A stretch of 48,703 bases of DNA, from NCBI GenBank assembly GCA_026392355.1, contig JAPLCF010000034.1:1-48703 (forward strand). Direction: 5' to 3'. A program made the position numbers and the translations under genes. Below, in pieces: positions 17,542 to 26,606 of this stretch. Numbering within the stretch: the stretch's first letter is position 1; each line of letters begins with the position of its first letter. This stretch comes from Actinomycetota bacterium. Lineage in GTDB: Bacteria; Actinomycetota; Thermoleophilia; Gaiellales; F1-60-MAGs149. Below the pieces are notes generated by a model, which saw only the letters and a program-made list of their open reading frames with translations, searched no databases and had not been told where the DNA came from.

Positions 17542-19935
17542 TTACTTGGCTCCCACGGTCGCGGAGGTGCCGGTGCCCGCGGCACCGCTCCAGTTGATGC
17601 GCACGGTGCCCGGCAGCAGGCGGCGCGAGATGCGCGCCTCACCGATGTGCTCACCGGCGGCGTGGCGCACGGCCAGCTCGTCGCCGCGCTTGACGCCGGT
17701 CTGCTCTGCGTCGGCGTGGCTGATCATCACCCACGCGGCGCGCTGGTGCGCGAGCGAGGCGGTGCGGGAGACGGCGGCGCCGCTCATCAGCTGACGCGGT
17801 GCGATCAGTCGCAGCTTGCCCTCGGTGGCCGTTGCCGGTGCCGTCGGGGCGGGCACGCCAACCGGCGCGGCCGCGGCGGGACGCGTGGTGTGCAGCTGGG
17901 CCTGCTCGCCGAGCTCCTTCCACGACAGACCGGCAAAGGCGGGGCGCGTGGCGGCGAGCTGATCGAAGGCCTTGCCCGGGTTGCCCTGCGTGGTAATCGA
18001 GAGAAAGCCAGCGAGGCGGCTCGTCCACTCGATCAACGGCACACCCGAGGCGGGTGCGAGCGACGGGCGGATGCGCTGGATGCGACCCTCGAGGTTGGTG
18101 ATCGTGCCGTCGCGCTCGTGGTCGACGTCGAGCGGCAAGACGAGCTGCGACTGCGACGTGACGCCGTTGGTGAACGGCGCGACGGACAGCACGAACTCGG
18201 TCTGCGCGAGCGCCATCTGCCAGCGCTCGCTGTCGGCACTCTCCATGACCGGATCGGCACCGACGAAGACGATCGCCTTAATGTCGCCAGCCTCGAGCGC
18301 GGGCAGGACCTCGTCCCAACCACCCACCAAGCCAACGGCGCGCTCGCCGCGCTCGTTGGCGCCGATGGGCAGCGGCACGACGCCGCCAGCAGTGCGGTCG
18401 AGGCCGAGCACCCACGCGAGCGCCTCGATCTCGGACACGGCGACGGGGTCGGTGACGAGCAGGACGGGGCGCTGCGCACCGACGAGCGTGCCGGCGAGCT
18501 CGCGGATCTGCGCGATATCGGCACCGGCCAGCTGGGCCAGCGTGTCGACGGAACCAGCGGCCGTGGCGTCGGTACGGACGTTCTCGCCGCCCGCCTCGAT
18601 GACGGCAGCGGTGAGCGCGGCAAGCATCGCGGAGCCAGCACCGACGTGCGTGCGGATGAAGCTCTTGGCATCGGCCTCGAGGCTTGAGCCACCGGGGCCG
18701 GCGATCGCGAGGTGCGCACCATCACGGCGGGCCTTGCGGATGCGGAGCTCGACGGTGCCGGCGCGGTCGGCAGGCTCCTGATCGCCAATCACGACAACGG
18801 CGTCGGCCGTATCAATGGCGGCCAGCGGTGCGAGGTAGGCGTCGATGCGCTCCCACTCGGCAGCAGCGGCGATCGGGGCGGAGGCCGTGCGGGCATTGAG
18901 ATCGGCGGCGATCACGGCCCAGCCAGCGGCCTCTTCGTTCGTCAGGTTGCCACCGGTGACGATCGCCACGGCACCCTCGCCGACGGCGGCCGACTGGTGG
19001 CGCAGGCGCTGTGCGGCGGCGCGCAAGGCGTCGTCCCACGCGGCGGGCTCAAGGCCGGCGAGTTCGCGCACCAGCGGCGTGGCGATGCGCTCGTCGCGCG
19101 GCTCGTAGCGCGCGAAGCGGCCCTTGTCGCAGAGCCAGCCTTCATCGACACCCGGGTTGTTGCGCGACAGGATGCGCTCGACCTTGTTCTCGCGGAGCGT
19201 CGACCAGGTATTGCAGCCCGTCGAGCAGCCCGTGCACACGGTCGGCACGTTGACGATCTCCCACGGCCGCGCCTTGAAGCGGTAGGCCGTGGGCAGCAGT
19301 GCGCCGACCGGGCAGAGCTCGGTGACGTTGCCAGAAAATGCGTTGGTGTACGGCTGCTCGTTGAACGTGGCGATCACGCTCTGCGCGCCGCGCTCGCGCG
19401 CCACGAGTTCGCCGTCTTCGGCGACGTCGCTCGAGAAGCGCGTGCAGCGATAACAGAGGATGCAGCGCTCGCGGTCGAGCACGATCGCCGGCGAGATCGG
19501 CAGCGGCTTCTCGTACGTGCGCTTCGGCAGCGTCATGCGCGAGTTGCCGGGGCCGTACTTAAACGTCAGGTCCTGCAGCGGGCACTCGCCGCCCTTGTCG
19601 CAGACGGGGCAGTCGAGCGGATGGTTGAGGAGCATGAACTCGAGAACCGCGTCCTGCGCCTCCTTGGCCTGCTCGGACGTGCCGGCGGTCTTGACGACCA
19701 TGCCGTCGTTGCACGACAAGGTGCAGGCAGCCTGGAGCTTCGGTGCGCCTTCAATCTCCACGAGGCACATGCGGCACGCCCCGATCGGCGGCCCGAGGCG
19801 CGGCTCGTAACAGAAGATAGGAATCTCGATACCGGCGTGCTCAGCGGCGGCGACGACCAGCGACATGCCCTTCGGCACCGTGATCTCGCGGCCGTCAACG
19901 GTGAGCGTGACGGTGTCGGTCTGCGTTGCGCTCAT
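17542..19935 (-). CDS. nuoG: NADH-quinone oxidoreductase subunit G
   Basis: Largest peripheral subunit, 797 residues. The N-terminus binds a [2Fe-2S] cluster (CYEPRLGPPIGACRMC), then a His/Cys-ligated cluster (HPLDCPVCDKGGEC) and a [4Fe-4S] site (CILCYRC). The motif CTGCSTGC with a later Cys in WLCDKGRF provides ligands for the extra distal cluster N7, present only in some bacteria. A molybdopterin-oxidoreductase-like domain without cofactor function follows, ending in a MopB C-terminal fold. The ATG overlaps the nuoF stop (TGATG). Confidence 0.96.
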   Translation of the reverse strand: MSATQTDTVTLTVDGREITVPKGMSLVVAAAEHAGIEIPIFCYEPRLGPPIGACRMCLVEIEGAPKLQAACTLSCNDGMVVKTAGTSEQAKEAQDAVLEFMLLNHPLDCPVCDKGGECPLQDLTFKYGPGNSRMTLPKRTYEKPLPISPAIVLDRERCILCYRCTRFSSDVAEDGELVARERGAQSVIATFNEQPYTNAFSGNVTELCPVGALLPTAYRFKARPWEIVNVPTVCTGCSTGCNTWSTLRENKVERILSRNNPGVDEGWLCDKGRFARYEPRDERIATPLVRELAGLEPAAWDDALRAAAQRLRHQSAAVGEGAVAIVTGGNLTNEEAAGWAVIAADLNARTASAPIAAAAEWERIDAYLAPLAAIDTADAVVVIGDQEPADRAGTVELRIRKARRDGAHLAIAGPGGSSLEADAKSFIRTHVGAGSAMLAALTAAVIEAGGENVRTDATAAGSVDTLAQLAGADIAQIRELAGTLVGAQRPVLLVTDPVAVSEIEALAWVLGLDRTAGGVVPLPIGANERGERAVGLVGGWDEVLPALEAGDIKAIVFVGADPVMESADSERWQMALAQTEFVLSVAPFTNGVTSQSQLVLPLDVDHERDGTITNLEGRIQRIRPSLAPASGVPLIEWTSRLAGFLSITTQGNPGKAFDQLAATRPAFAGLSWKELGEQAQLHTTRPAAAAPVGVPAPTAPATATEGKLRLIAPRQLMSGAAVSRTASLAHQRAAWVMISHADAEQTGVKRGDELAVRHAAGEHIGEARISRRLLPGTVRINWSGAAGTGTSATVGAK

Positions 19936-21281
19936 CAGGCGTGCACCATCGGCAGGGGCGCCTTCAGGAGCGGCGGGTAGAGCTCGCTCATCGGGGCGTC
20001 ATCGGGGCACGGGCAGCGACCGAGGCGGCAGTGCTCCTCGAACTCGTGGCGGAAGTTATTGATGTGGCTCCGCACCGGCATCGCGCAGGCGTCGCCGAGC
20101 ACGCAGAGGCAGTTGCCCTCGACGCGATTGCAGATCTCGAGCAGCAGGTCGATCTCCTCGAGCGTGCCGAGGCCGGCCTCCTGCTTGCGCAGCAGCTCGG
20201 TAATCCAGCGCGTGCCCTCGCGGCACGGCGTGCACTTGCCACACGACTCGTGCATGTAGAACTCGGCGGTGCGCAGCGCAAAGCGCACCATGCAGGTGCG
20301 GTCATCAACGACGATCACGGCGCCCGAGCCGGCCATCGAGCCAGCGGCGACGACGGCCTCGAAGGCGAGGCCCGTATCGAGCTGGTTCGGCATCAGGATC
20401 GGCATCGAGGAGCCGCCCGGCACGAAGGCCTTGAGCGTGCGGCCGGCGGGGAGTCCCCCACCCTTGCCCTCGATCAGATCGCGGTACGTCGCGGACAGCG
20501 GCATCTCGTAGTTGCCGGGGTTGTTCACGTGCCCGGACAGCGAGAACATCTTGGTGCCCGTCGACTGCTCCGTCCCGACGCCAGCGTAGGCCGCACCGCC
20601 CATGCCGATGATGACCGGCACGGTCGCGACGGTCTCGACGTTGTTGAGCAGCGTCGGCTTCTTGAAGGCACCGGACACGGCGGGGAACGGCGGCTTCGCC
20701 GTCGGCTGGCCGCGCTCGCCGTTGAGCGAGGACAGCAGTGCCGTCTCCTCGCCGCAGATGTAGGCGCCGGCGCCACGATGAACGTAGACGTTGGCGACGT
20801 AATCGGTACCCGGCAGCGGCGAGCCGATGTAGCCCTTCTCGCGCGCCTGGGCGATCGCGCCCTCGAGGATCGCGGCCTCCTTGGCGTACTCGCCGCGGAT
20901 GTAGATGTACGCGCCGGCACCACGGATCATCCAGAGGTAGATGATGATCCCCTCGATCAGCATGTGCGGGTTGCGCAGGATGATCTCGCGGTCCTTGAAC
21001 GTGCCCGGCTCGGATTCGTCGCCGTTGATCACGAGGTAGCGATCGAGACCCTGTGCCAGGAACGAGGCCTTCTTGCCGGCGGGGAAGCCAGCGCCGCCAC
21101 GGCCGCGCAGGTTCGACGCGATCATCTCGTCGACGAGCTGCTCGCTCGTCATGCCGAGGGACTTGCGCAGCGAGTCGTAGCCACCGTTGGCCTCGTACTC
21201 AACGATCTCACGACGGCTGCCCGCAAACGGCAGCAGCAGCGCGTTCGCATCGGGCTGGGCGAAGGTCGGGGACTCAGGCAT
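19935..21281 (-). CDS. nuoF: NADH-quinone oxidoreductase subunit F
   Basis: NADH- and FMN-binding subunit, 448 residues. The nucleotide site is visible as GRGGAGFPAGKKASF, and the N3 [4Fe-4S] ligands as ESCGKCTPCREG plus a downstream Cys in GNCLCVLGD. The ATG at 21281 overlaps the end of nuoE by 8 bases; an in-frame GTG three codons upstream (21290) is an alternative. Confidence 0.96.
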   Translation of the reverse strand: MPESPTFAQPDANALLLPFAGSRREIVEYEANGGYDSLRKSLGMTSEQLVDEMIASNLRGRGGAGFPAGKKASFLAQGLDRYLVINGDESEPGTFKDREIILRNPHMLIEGIIIYLWMIRGAGAYIYIRGEYAKEAAILEGAIAQAREKGYIGSPLPGTDYVANVYVHRGAGAYICGEETALLSSLNGERGQPTAKPPFPAVSGAFKKPTLLNNVETVATVPVIIGMGGAAYAGVGTEQSTGTKMFSLSGHVNNPGNYEMPLSATYRDLIEGKGGGLPAGRTLKAFVPGGSSMPILMPNQLDTGLAFEAVVAAGSMAGSGAVIVVDDRTCMVRFALRTAEFYMHESCGKCTPCREGTRWITELLRKQEAGLGTLEEIDLLLEICNRVEGNCLCVLGDACAMPVRSHINNFRHEFEEHCRLGRCPCPDDAPMSELYPPLLKAPLPMVHA

Positions 21282-21765
21282 GGCTCTCACTTGGTCGGGA
21301 GGTGCTGCGCAGGCGCTCTAGAAGCGGCGCAACGTCCTCGATCTTGAAGTGCTCCTCGTACTCCTCGTCGACGGAGACGACGGGGCCCCAGCCGCAGCCG
21401 CCCAAGCACTCGACGCAGCGCAGCGTGATCGTGCCGTCAGCGCTCGTGCCAGGGGCCTTGACGTCAAGCTCGCGCTCGAACTCCTTGAGCAACTTGTCGG
21501 CGCCGATCATCGCGCAGGACAGGTTCGTGCAGACCTCGACGACGTGATCGCCGACGGGCTGCAGGAAGAACATGTCGTAGAACGAGGCGACGGAGAGGCA
21601 GCGCGCGGGCGACAGGTCGAGCCCGTCGGCGACGGCCTCGAGCGCCTCGGGCGATAGCCAGCCGTAGTGCTCCTGCGCGTGACGGAGCGCCGGCAGGATC
21701 GCGCTGCGGCGATCCGGATACTTGGCGATCTCGCGCTGAATCTCGTCGTAGAGGGTGTCGCTCAT
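21274..21765 (-). CDS. nuoE: NADH-quinone oxidoreductase subunit E
   Basis: Thioredoxin-like [2Fe-2S] subunit (cluster N1a), 163 residues, with ligands in CTNLSC and CVECLGGC. The start was set at ATG 21765, which overlaps nuoD by one base and begins with the family-like helical segment; the frame is open further upstream but only inside nuoD. Confidence 0.95.
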   Translation of the reverse strand: MSDTLYDEIQREIAKYPDRRSAILPALRHAQEHYGWLSPEALEAVADGLDLSPARCLSVASFYDMFFLQPVGDHVVEVCTNLSCAMIGADKLLKEFERELDVKAPGTSADGTITLRCVECLGGCGWGPVVSVDEEYEEHFKIEDVAPLLERLRSTSRPSESHA

Positions 21766-23021
21766 TAGCGGTCCACATCTCCCAGGACGGGGTCGATCGA
21801 GGCGAGGATCGCGATCAGGTCGGCGAGGTACACGCCCTCGCAGAGCTTGGCGAACGACTGCAGGAGCACGAAGGCGGGGCCGTGCAGGCGCACGCGCCAC
21901 GGCTTGGCGCTGCCGTCGGAGATCAGGTGGAAGCCGAACTCGCCGCGGGCCGACTCGATCGGCGCGTAGACCTCACCGGCCGGCACCTCAAAGCCCTCGG
22001 TGACCAGCTTGAAGTGATGGATCAGCGACTCCATCGAGGTGTGCAGCTCGTGGCGCGGCGGCAGCGCGACCTTGCGGTCGTCGGTGATGACCGGACCCTC
22101 GGGCAGGCCATCAAGGGCCTTCTCGATTAGGTCGAGCGAGGCGCTCATCTCGTCGATGCGGACGCGGAAGCGCGCGTCAACGTCGCCGGTCTCCTTGGTG
22201 ACCGGCGTGTAGCCGAGCTCGCGGTAGCCGCCGTAGCCGCCGTTCGCGGAGCGCAGGTCGTACGGCACGCCGGAGGCGCGCAGGTTCGGACCCGTCATGC
22301 CCATCTTGATCGCGAAGTCCGGCGACATCACGCCGACACCCACGGTGCGGGCGAGCCAAATCGGGTTGGCGCCGATCAGCTCGTAGTACTGATCGATCTG
22401 ATCGCGCATGAAGGCGATCACCTCCCGGCAGCGCTGCTCGAAGCCCTTCGGCAGGTCCTCGGCGACGCCGCCAACCTGGCAGTAGCGCGGATGCATGCGC
22501 GCGCCGCAGGCCATCTCGAATAGGTCGAGCACCTCGTCGCGGGCGCGGAAGCAGTAGAAGAGCAGGGCAATACCGCCGAGGTCGACCGAGCCGGTGCCGA
22601 GGAACACGAGGTGCGAGTGGATGCGCGCCAGCTCCTGGAAGATCACGCGGATCCACTCGGCGCGGCGCGGCACCTCAAGCTCGAGGGCCTTCTCCGTCGC
22701 CATGCAGAAGGCGGTCTCGCCGCTGAAGAAGGACAGGTAGTCCATGCGCGGCACGTACGGAATCGCCTTCCAGTACGTCTTCTGCTCGATGTTCTTCTCG
22801 ATGCCGGTGTGGACGTAGCCAACCTCGCACTTGACGCCGACAACGACCTCGCCGTCGAGCGTCGTGACCACGCGGAGCACGCCGTGCGTCGACGGGTGGT
22901 TCGGGCCGAGGTTGATCTCGAGCAAGTCCGGGTTGTCAGACGACGGCCAGAGCTCGGACGGCACGGGCTGCAGGATGTCCTGCTGCGGCCACACCACGGT
23001 CTTCTTCTCGGTCGCTGCCAC
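21765..23021 (-). CDS. nuoD: NADH-quinone oxidoreductase subunit D
   Basis: 49-kDa-type subunit lining the quinone site, 418 residues, related to hydrogenase large subunits but without nickel ligands. GPNHPSTHGVLR (holding the quinone-site His) and the C-terminal IDPVLGDVDR are conserved. The GTG at 23021 was chosen: it lies one base after the nuoC stop and gives the normal length. nuoC and nuoD are separate genes, not fused. Confidence 0.96.
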   Translation of the reverse strand: MAATEKKTVVWPQQDILQPVPSELWPSSDNPDLLEINLGPNHPSTHGVLRVVTTLDGEVVVGVKCEVGYVHTGIEKNIEQKTYWKAIPYVPRMDYLSFFSGETAFCMATEKALELEVPRRAEWIRVIFQELARIHSHLVFLGTGSVDLGGIALLFYCFRARDEVLDLFEMACGARMHPRYCQVGGVAEDLPKGFEQRCREVIAFMRDQIDQYYELIGANPIWLARTVGVGVMSPDFAIKMGMTGPNLRASGVPYDLRSANGGYGGYRELGYTPVTKETGDVDARFRVRIDEMSASLDLIEKALDGLPEGPVITDDRKVALPPRHELHTSMESLIHHFKLVTEGFEVPAGEVYAPIESARGEFGFHLISDGSAKPWRVRLHGPAFVLLQSFAKLCEGVYLADLIAILASIDPVLGDVDR

Positions 23022-23022
23022 G

Positions 23023-23646
23023 TCAGACCTCGTCCGAGAACTGGACGGGCTCGCCACCGACGGGGTAGTCCTTGCGCTGCGGATGGCCGCCCCAATCCTC
23101 CGGCATGATGATTCGGCGGAGGTTCGGATGGCCGGCGAAGTCGATGCCCATCATGTCGAAGCCCTCGCGCTCATGAAAGTCGGCGGACGGGTAGACCGGT
23201 ACCAGGCTCGGCACGGACTCGCCCTCGTCGACCCACACGCGCACGCGCAGGCGGCGATGGTTGCCGTCGGTGACGGTCATCACCTTGGCGAACGTGGCCG
23301 AGACGCCGAAGCGCTTCGGGCCAGCCGGGTCGGGCACCATGCGCTTGCCGGAGTGCGAGTCGCGGTTGATATCGCGCCCGTCGCCGCCCCAGTAACCGGC
23401 CACCTCGCCGGTATAGCCCAGGTAGTCGACGACGGTGACGTCGGACAGGAGGTCGTACTGCTCCTCGTCGCGCAGGAATGTGCAGACCTCGATATAGCGA
23501 TCGATCGGCAGGTCGAGCGTGAGCTCGCCGCGGAACTCCACGCGGCGCTCGATCGCGTCGGCGCCAAGCGCGGCCTGGATGCGGTCGGCACTGTCCGTGT
23601 CGGGCGCGCCCCACGTGGGCGAGTTGATCTGCAGCATGTCGCTCAC
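23023..23646 (-). CDS. nuoC: NADH-quinone oxidoreductase subunit C
   Basis: 30-kDa-type peripheral subunit, 207 residues. The signature [28 protein letters not shown] is near the C-terminus. The GTG at 23646 overlaps the nuoB stop (GTGA), a typical coupled start. Confidence 0.96.
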   Translation of the reverse strand: MSDMLQINSPTWGAPDTDSADRIQAALGADAIERRVEFRGELTLDLPIDRYIEVCTFLRDEEQYDLLSDVTVVDYLGYTGEVAGYWGGDGRDINRDSHSGKRMVPDPAGPKRFGVSATFAKVMTVTDGNHRRLRVRVWVDEGESVPSLVPVYPSADFHEREGFDMMGIDFAGHPNLRRIIMPEDWGGHPQRKDYPVGGEPVQFSDEV

Positions 23647-24248
23647 GACTGGGTCTCCTGCTGCTGCGAGGCAGAGGGGATACCGGACTTGATGCGCTCC
23701 TGCAGGACCATCAGCCCCTCCATCACGGCCTCCGGCCGCGGCGGGCAGCCCGGCACGTAGACGTCGACGGGGACGATCTTGTCGACGCCCTGGAGCACGG
23801 CGTAGTTCGAGAACATGCCGCCGGTTGACGAACACGCGCCCATCGCCATGACGTACTTGGGCTCGAGCATCTGTTCGTAGAGCTGGCGGATCGGCTCGGC
23901 CATCTTGTGCGAGACGCGACCGGAGACGATCATCAGGTCGGACTGGCGCGGCGTGGCGCGCACGACCTCTGAGCCGAAGCGGGCAACGTCGTACCGCGCC
24001 GAGGAGATCATCGCGATCATCTCCATCGCGCAGCACGCAAGGCCGAAGCCGAACGGCCACATCGAGTTGGCGGTCGCCATCTTGAAGATCTTCTCGATCG
24101 ACGTCGTCATGACGACCTGGTCGAGATCGGTCGAGCGCAGCGACCGGCGCACCTGCGCAGGCGGGATTACGACGGTACCGCTCGGCGCGGCCAGGGAGGC
24201 CGGCGCAGCAACGGGGCGATCGTGCGGTTCGTCAGGCCTTAGTGCCAT
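23643..24248 (-). CDS. nuoB: NADH-quinone oxidoreductase subunit B
   Basis: Subunit holding cluster N2 next to the quinone site, 201 residues. Ligands are the adjacent pair in GLACCAMEM and the later Cys residues in GACSSTGG and VPGCPPRPE. The ATG at 24248 overlaps the nuoA stop by 10 bases. The N-terminal ~45 residues are Ala/Pro-rich and longer than in many homologues; an internal ATG at MTTSIEKIF is a less likely start. Confidence 0.95.
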   Translation of the reverse strand: MALRPDEPHDRPVAAPASLAAPSGTVVIPPAQVRRSLRSTDLDQVVMTTSIEKIFKMATANSMWPFGFGLACCAMEMIAMISSARYDVARFGSEVVRATPRQSDLMIVSGRVSHKMAEPIRQLYEQMLEPKYVMAMGACSSTGGMFSNYAVLQGVDKIVPVDVYVPGCPPRPEAVMEGLMVLQERIKSGIPSASQQQETQS

Positions 24249-24646
24249 TCGAGGGCTCCCTTGCGCCAGATGTAGATGTAGCCGACCGCGAGGATCGCGA
24301 CGAAGACGAGGAGCTCGATGAAACCGAAGTGGCCGAGCATGTCGAGGTTCACGGCAATCGGGTACAAGAAGACGATTTCGATGTCGAACACGATGAAGAG
24401 CATCGCGGTGAGGTAATAGTTGACGGAGAAGTTCGACGGCTTGAAGTCGCCAGCCGAGACGCCGGACTCGAAGACGCGGGACTTCTGCCGGCCGGTGCGC
24501 AGGTTCCGATGGAAGGCGCGCGACCACAGCAGGGACCCCGCCAGGAGACTTCCGGCGATAGCCGCCGAAAACACCAGGTACACGAGATAGGAGGCCCAGT
24601 CTCCGAGCACGCTCACCCCCAGGGTCGCGCCGTCGCCCCATGCCAA
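24239..24646 (-). CDS. nuoA: NADH-quinone oxidoreductase subunit A
   Basis: Three-helix membrane subunit and first gene of the 14-gene nuo operon. 135 residues if started at TTG 24646; a GTG at 24616 would give 125. The conserved [32 protein letters not shown] region (Cys of the usual ESG-C replaced by Val-Ser) is clear. Neither start has a good ribosome binding site; the TTG lies 11 bases after a TACGGT box, the GTG would have a short leader. Confidence 0.92.
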   Translation of the reverse strand: MAWGDGATLGVSVLGDWASYLVYLVFSAAIAGSLLAGSLLWSRAFHRNLRTGRQKSRVFESGVSAGDFKPSNFSVNYYLTAMLFIVFDIEIVFLYPIAVNLDMLGHFGFIELLVFVAILAVGYIYIWRKGALEWH

Positions 24647-24657
24647 CGGCTCGGGCT

Positions 24658-24687
24658 ACCGTAGCAGGCACACGCGGCGCGCTACAA
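24658..24687 (-). promoter_or_regulatory. Candidate nuo operon promoter (TTGTAG-N18-TACGGT)
   Basis: On the minus strand TTGTAG (24687-24682) is separated by 18 bases from TACGGT (24663-24658), which lies 11 bases before the nuoA TTG. This is the best promoter candidate for the whole operon. Confidence 0.5.
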
Positions 24688-24769
24688 ACACCCCACTGTC
24701 GACTGTGTGCGGAATGCCGCAAACCCGCTTGGCACAACGGTTCCGGCGGGTTCGAATATGCTCGGTAGG

Positions 24770-24844
24770 CATGTCACAAACCACCCTTGGGAATGCCCGG
24801 TGACGAATCGGCGTTGTCAAGGGTGATGGGGCCGCCTTCGGCCC
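24770..24844 (+). other. Structured leader region between nuoA and the IscA-like gene
   Basis: An 8-base inverted repeat (CACCCTTG 24782-24789 / CAAGGGTG 24818-24825) is followed by a tight hairpin (GGGCCG-CCTT-CGGCCC, 24829-24844). A 10-codon open frame (ATG 24770 to TGA 24802) begins 8 bases after a TATGCT box and could be a leader peptide, though nothing else supports its translation. The rest of the divergent gap shows no gene. Confidence 0.3.
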
Positions 24845-24854
24845 TGCCATCCGA

Positions 24855-24860
24855 TACGCT
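24855..24860 (+). promoter_or_regulatory. -10 box TACGCT before the IscA-like gene
   Basis: TACGCT lies 12 bases before the ATG at 24873, leaving at most a very short leader without a ribosome binding site. Confidence 0.4.
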
Positions 24861-24872
24861 TCGAGGCACGTT

Positions 24873-25283
24873 ATGAGCACGCAACTGCAGATCAACATCA
24901 CCGAGAAGGCCGCCGACAAGGTGCGCGAGTTCCTCGCCGCCGAGGACGACGCCGAGCTGACCGCGCTGCGCGTGGCGGTTCAGGGCGGTGGCTGCTCCGG
25001 CTTCCAGTACGCCCTCGGCTTCGATACGGGCCCACAGGACGGCGACGAGGTAGTCGAGGCACACGGCGTCAAGGTCCTGATCGATCCGTTCTCGATGCCG
25101 TACCTGATCGGTGCCGACATCGATTTCGTCGACGGCCTCAACGGCACGGGCTTCTCGATCACGAACCCGAACACCGAGTCTGGCTGCGGCTGTGGCTCGT
25201 CCTTCCAGCTGAAGGAAGGCGAAGAGGACGGCGACGGCACCACCGCCTCCGCCGGCGGCTGCTCCACCTGCGCGTCGGCGTAA
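24873..25283 (+). CDS. IscA/ErpA/HesB-type Fe-S cluster assembly protein
   Basis: A-type carrier that receives and hands on Fe-S clusters. 136 residues, with the three conserved cysteines C41 (GGGCSGFQY), C105 and C107 (GCGCGSSF). It is longer than usual: after the normal end at about residue 112 there is an acidic, Gly/Ala-rich tail that ends with a further Cys pair (C130 and C133 in GGCSTC). It is divergent from the nuo operon, whose products need at least eight clusters, and heads a short operon with the S4 protein and M20 peptidase. Confidence 0.94.
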   Translation: MSTQLQINITEKAADKVREFLAAEDDAELTALRVAVQGGGCSGFQYALGFDTGPQDGDEVVEAHGVKVLIDPFSMPYLIGADIDFVDGLNGTGFSITNPNTESGCGCGSSFQLKEGEEDGDGTTASAGGCSTCASA

Positions 25284-25285
25284 GC

Positions 25286-25501
25286 GTGCGCGACGTCGAG
25301 GTGCGCGCCGGGGGTATCGACCTCGGGCAGCTGATGAAGTTCGCCGGGCTCGTTGACACGGGCGGCGACGCCAAGGCGCTGCTGGCCGAGGGCGTCGTGC
25401 TCGTCAACGATGAGGTCGATACGCGCCGCGGGCGCACCCTGCGCGACGGCGACGTCGTGACCGTTGCGGACGAAGAGCCCGTGCGGGTGGTCGAGGTCTG
25501 A
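25286..25501 (+). CDS. S4-domain RNA-binding protein (YbcJ-like)
   Basis: A 71-residue protein made only of an S4 RNA-binding fold (DLGQLMKFAGLVDTGGDAKALLAEGVVLVNDEV followed by the GRTLRDGDVV strand). Such stand-alone S4 proteins probably bind structured RNA or ribosomes, but the target is not known. The GTG at 25286 lies 2 bases after the preceding stop, and the gene ends one base before the next GTG, so it is translationally coupled on both sides. Confidence 0.85.
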   Translation: MRDVEVRAGGIDLGQLMKFAGLVDTGGDAKALLAEGVVLVNDEVDTRRGRTLRDGDVVTVADEEPVRVVEV

Positions 25502-25502
25502 G

Positions 25503-26597
25503 GTGGAACCGCCGGCCGGGTTCGTCGAGCGGCTGACCACGCTCTGCGCGGTCGACTCCCCCACCGGCGATCTCGCTGGCCTTGCTCGCTCCGCCGCGCT
25601 GCTCGTGGAGTGGGCGCAGGCCGACGGGCTCGCAGCCGAAGTGCGCGACACCGCTGATGGCCCGCTGGTGGTGCTCTCCACGCAGGGCCCGGGCAACGAG
25701 CGCACGCTCCTGATCGGCCATCACGACACCGTCTATCCGGTCGGCACTGCCGCGGCTCGTCCCGTCGAGCGCCGCGGCGACACGCTGCTCGGCCCGGGCG
25801 TGGCCGACATGAAGGGCGGCCTGCTGGTCGGACTCTTTGCGCTGGCCGAGCTGGCTCGAGACCCCTCCCCCACGCACGGCCGCGTGGAGCTCTGGATCGT
25901 GCCCGACGAGGAGGCCCGCTCGGTTGAGCCGTCGTGTCTCGACGACTGGCGCGGTGCCACGCAGGCGATCTGCCTGGAGTGCGGCCGTGCCGACGGCGCG
26001 ATCGTGACCACGCGGATGGCCTGCACGTGGTTGACGCTCGAGGCCGAGGGCCGCGACGCACACGCCGGCACCGAGCGCGACACGGGACGCTCGGCCCTGA
26101 TGGCGCTGGCGCGCGAGGGTATGCGCATCGAGGACGAGATCCATGACGCCCGCCCGGGGATGCAGGCCACGATCACCCAGCTGCACGCTGGGGTCGGCAA
26201 GAACACCGTGCCGGGCCGCGCCACCGCTACCGTCGACCTGCGCGCGCACACCAACGAGGACCTGCAGTGGGCGGTGGATCGCGTCGGCCAGTTTGCTGCG
26301 CACGACGGCATCACGCTGCGGCGCTCCGACGATCCCGGGTTTCCGCCGCTCGACCATGCCGGCCCGTTTGCGGCCAGAGCACTGGCCGTGCTCGAGGCCG
26401 TCGGCGCCGTGGCGCGCGAGACGATCGCGGCCGGTGCGTCCGACGGCTCGTGGGCCTCGAGCATCGGCGTGCCGACCATCGATGGTCTGGGTCCGATCGG
26501 TGGTGGCGATCACGGGCCCGATGAGTGGATCGATGCCTTGTCGATCGCACCCCGCATCGAGGCCGTGCGCCGCCTCTGCTGCGCACCACACGAGTAG
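25503..26597 (+). CDS. M20 family metallopeptidase (glutamate carboxypeptidase-like)
   Basis: A zinc-dependent amidohydrolase/exopeptidase of 364 residues without a signal peptide, hence cytosolic. Visible ligands and catalytic residues: H73 and D75 in IGHHDTV, the bridging Asp in GVADMKGG (D102), the Glu pair in VPDEE, the ligand acidic residue in CLECGRADG, and the final His in GGGDHGPDEW. The dimerisation 'lid' domain lies between. It resembles carboxypeptidase G2 and ArgE/DapE-type enzymes; the substrate cannot be told from sequence. The GTG at 25503 was chosen for spacing to the S4 gene. Confidence 0.9.
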   Translation: MEPPAGFVERLTTLCAVDSPTGDLAGLARSAALLVEWAQADGLAAEVRDTADGPLVVLSTQGPGNERTLLIGHHDTVYPVGTAAARPVERRGDTLLGPGVADMKGGLLVGLFALAELARDPSPTHGRVELWIVPDEEARSVEPSCLDDWRGATQAICLECGRADGAIVTTRMACTWLTLEAEGRDAHAGTERDTGRSALMALAREGMRIEDEIHDARPGMQATITQLHAGVGKNTVPGRATATVDLRAHTNEDLQWAVDRVGQFAAHDGITLRRSDDPGFPPLDHAGPFAARALAVLEAVGAVARETIAAGASDGSWASSIGVPTIDGLGPIGGGDHGPDEWIDALSIAPRIEAVRRLCCAPHE

Positions 26598-26600
26598 GCT
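26595..26600 (+). promoter_or_regulatory. -10 box TAGGCT before the MntR-like gene
   Basis: TAGGCT overlaps the M20 peptidase stop codon and lies 6 bases before the ATG at 26607, the leaderless spacing seen elsewhere here. Confidence 0.45.
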
Positions 26601-26606
26601 TGCGGA

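Noticed and set aside
24770-24802. A 10-codon leader peptide upstream of the IscA-like gene.
   Set aside because: Only a start, a stop and a nearby TATGCT support it; kept as a note in the leader region, not called as a gene.
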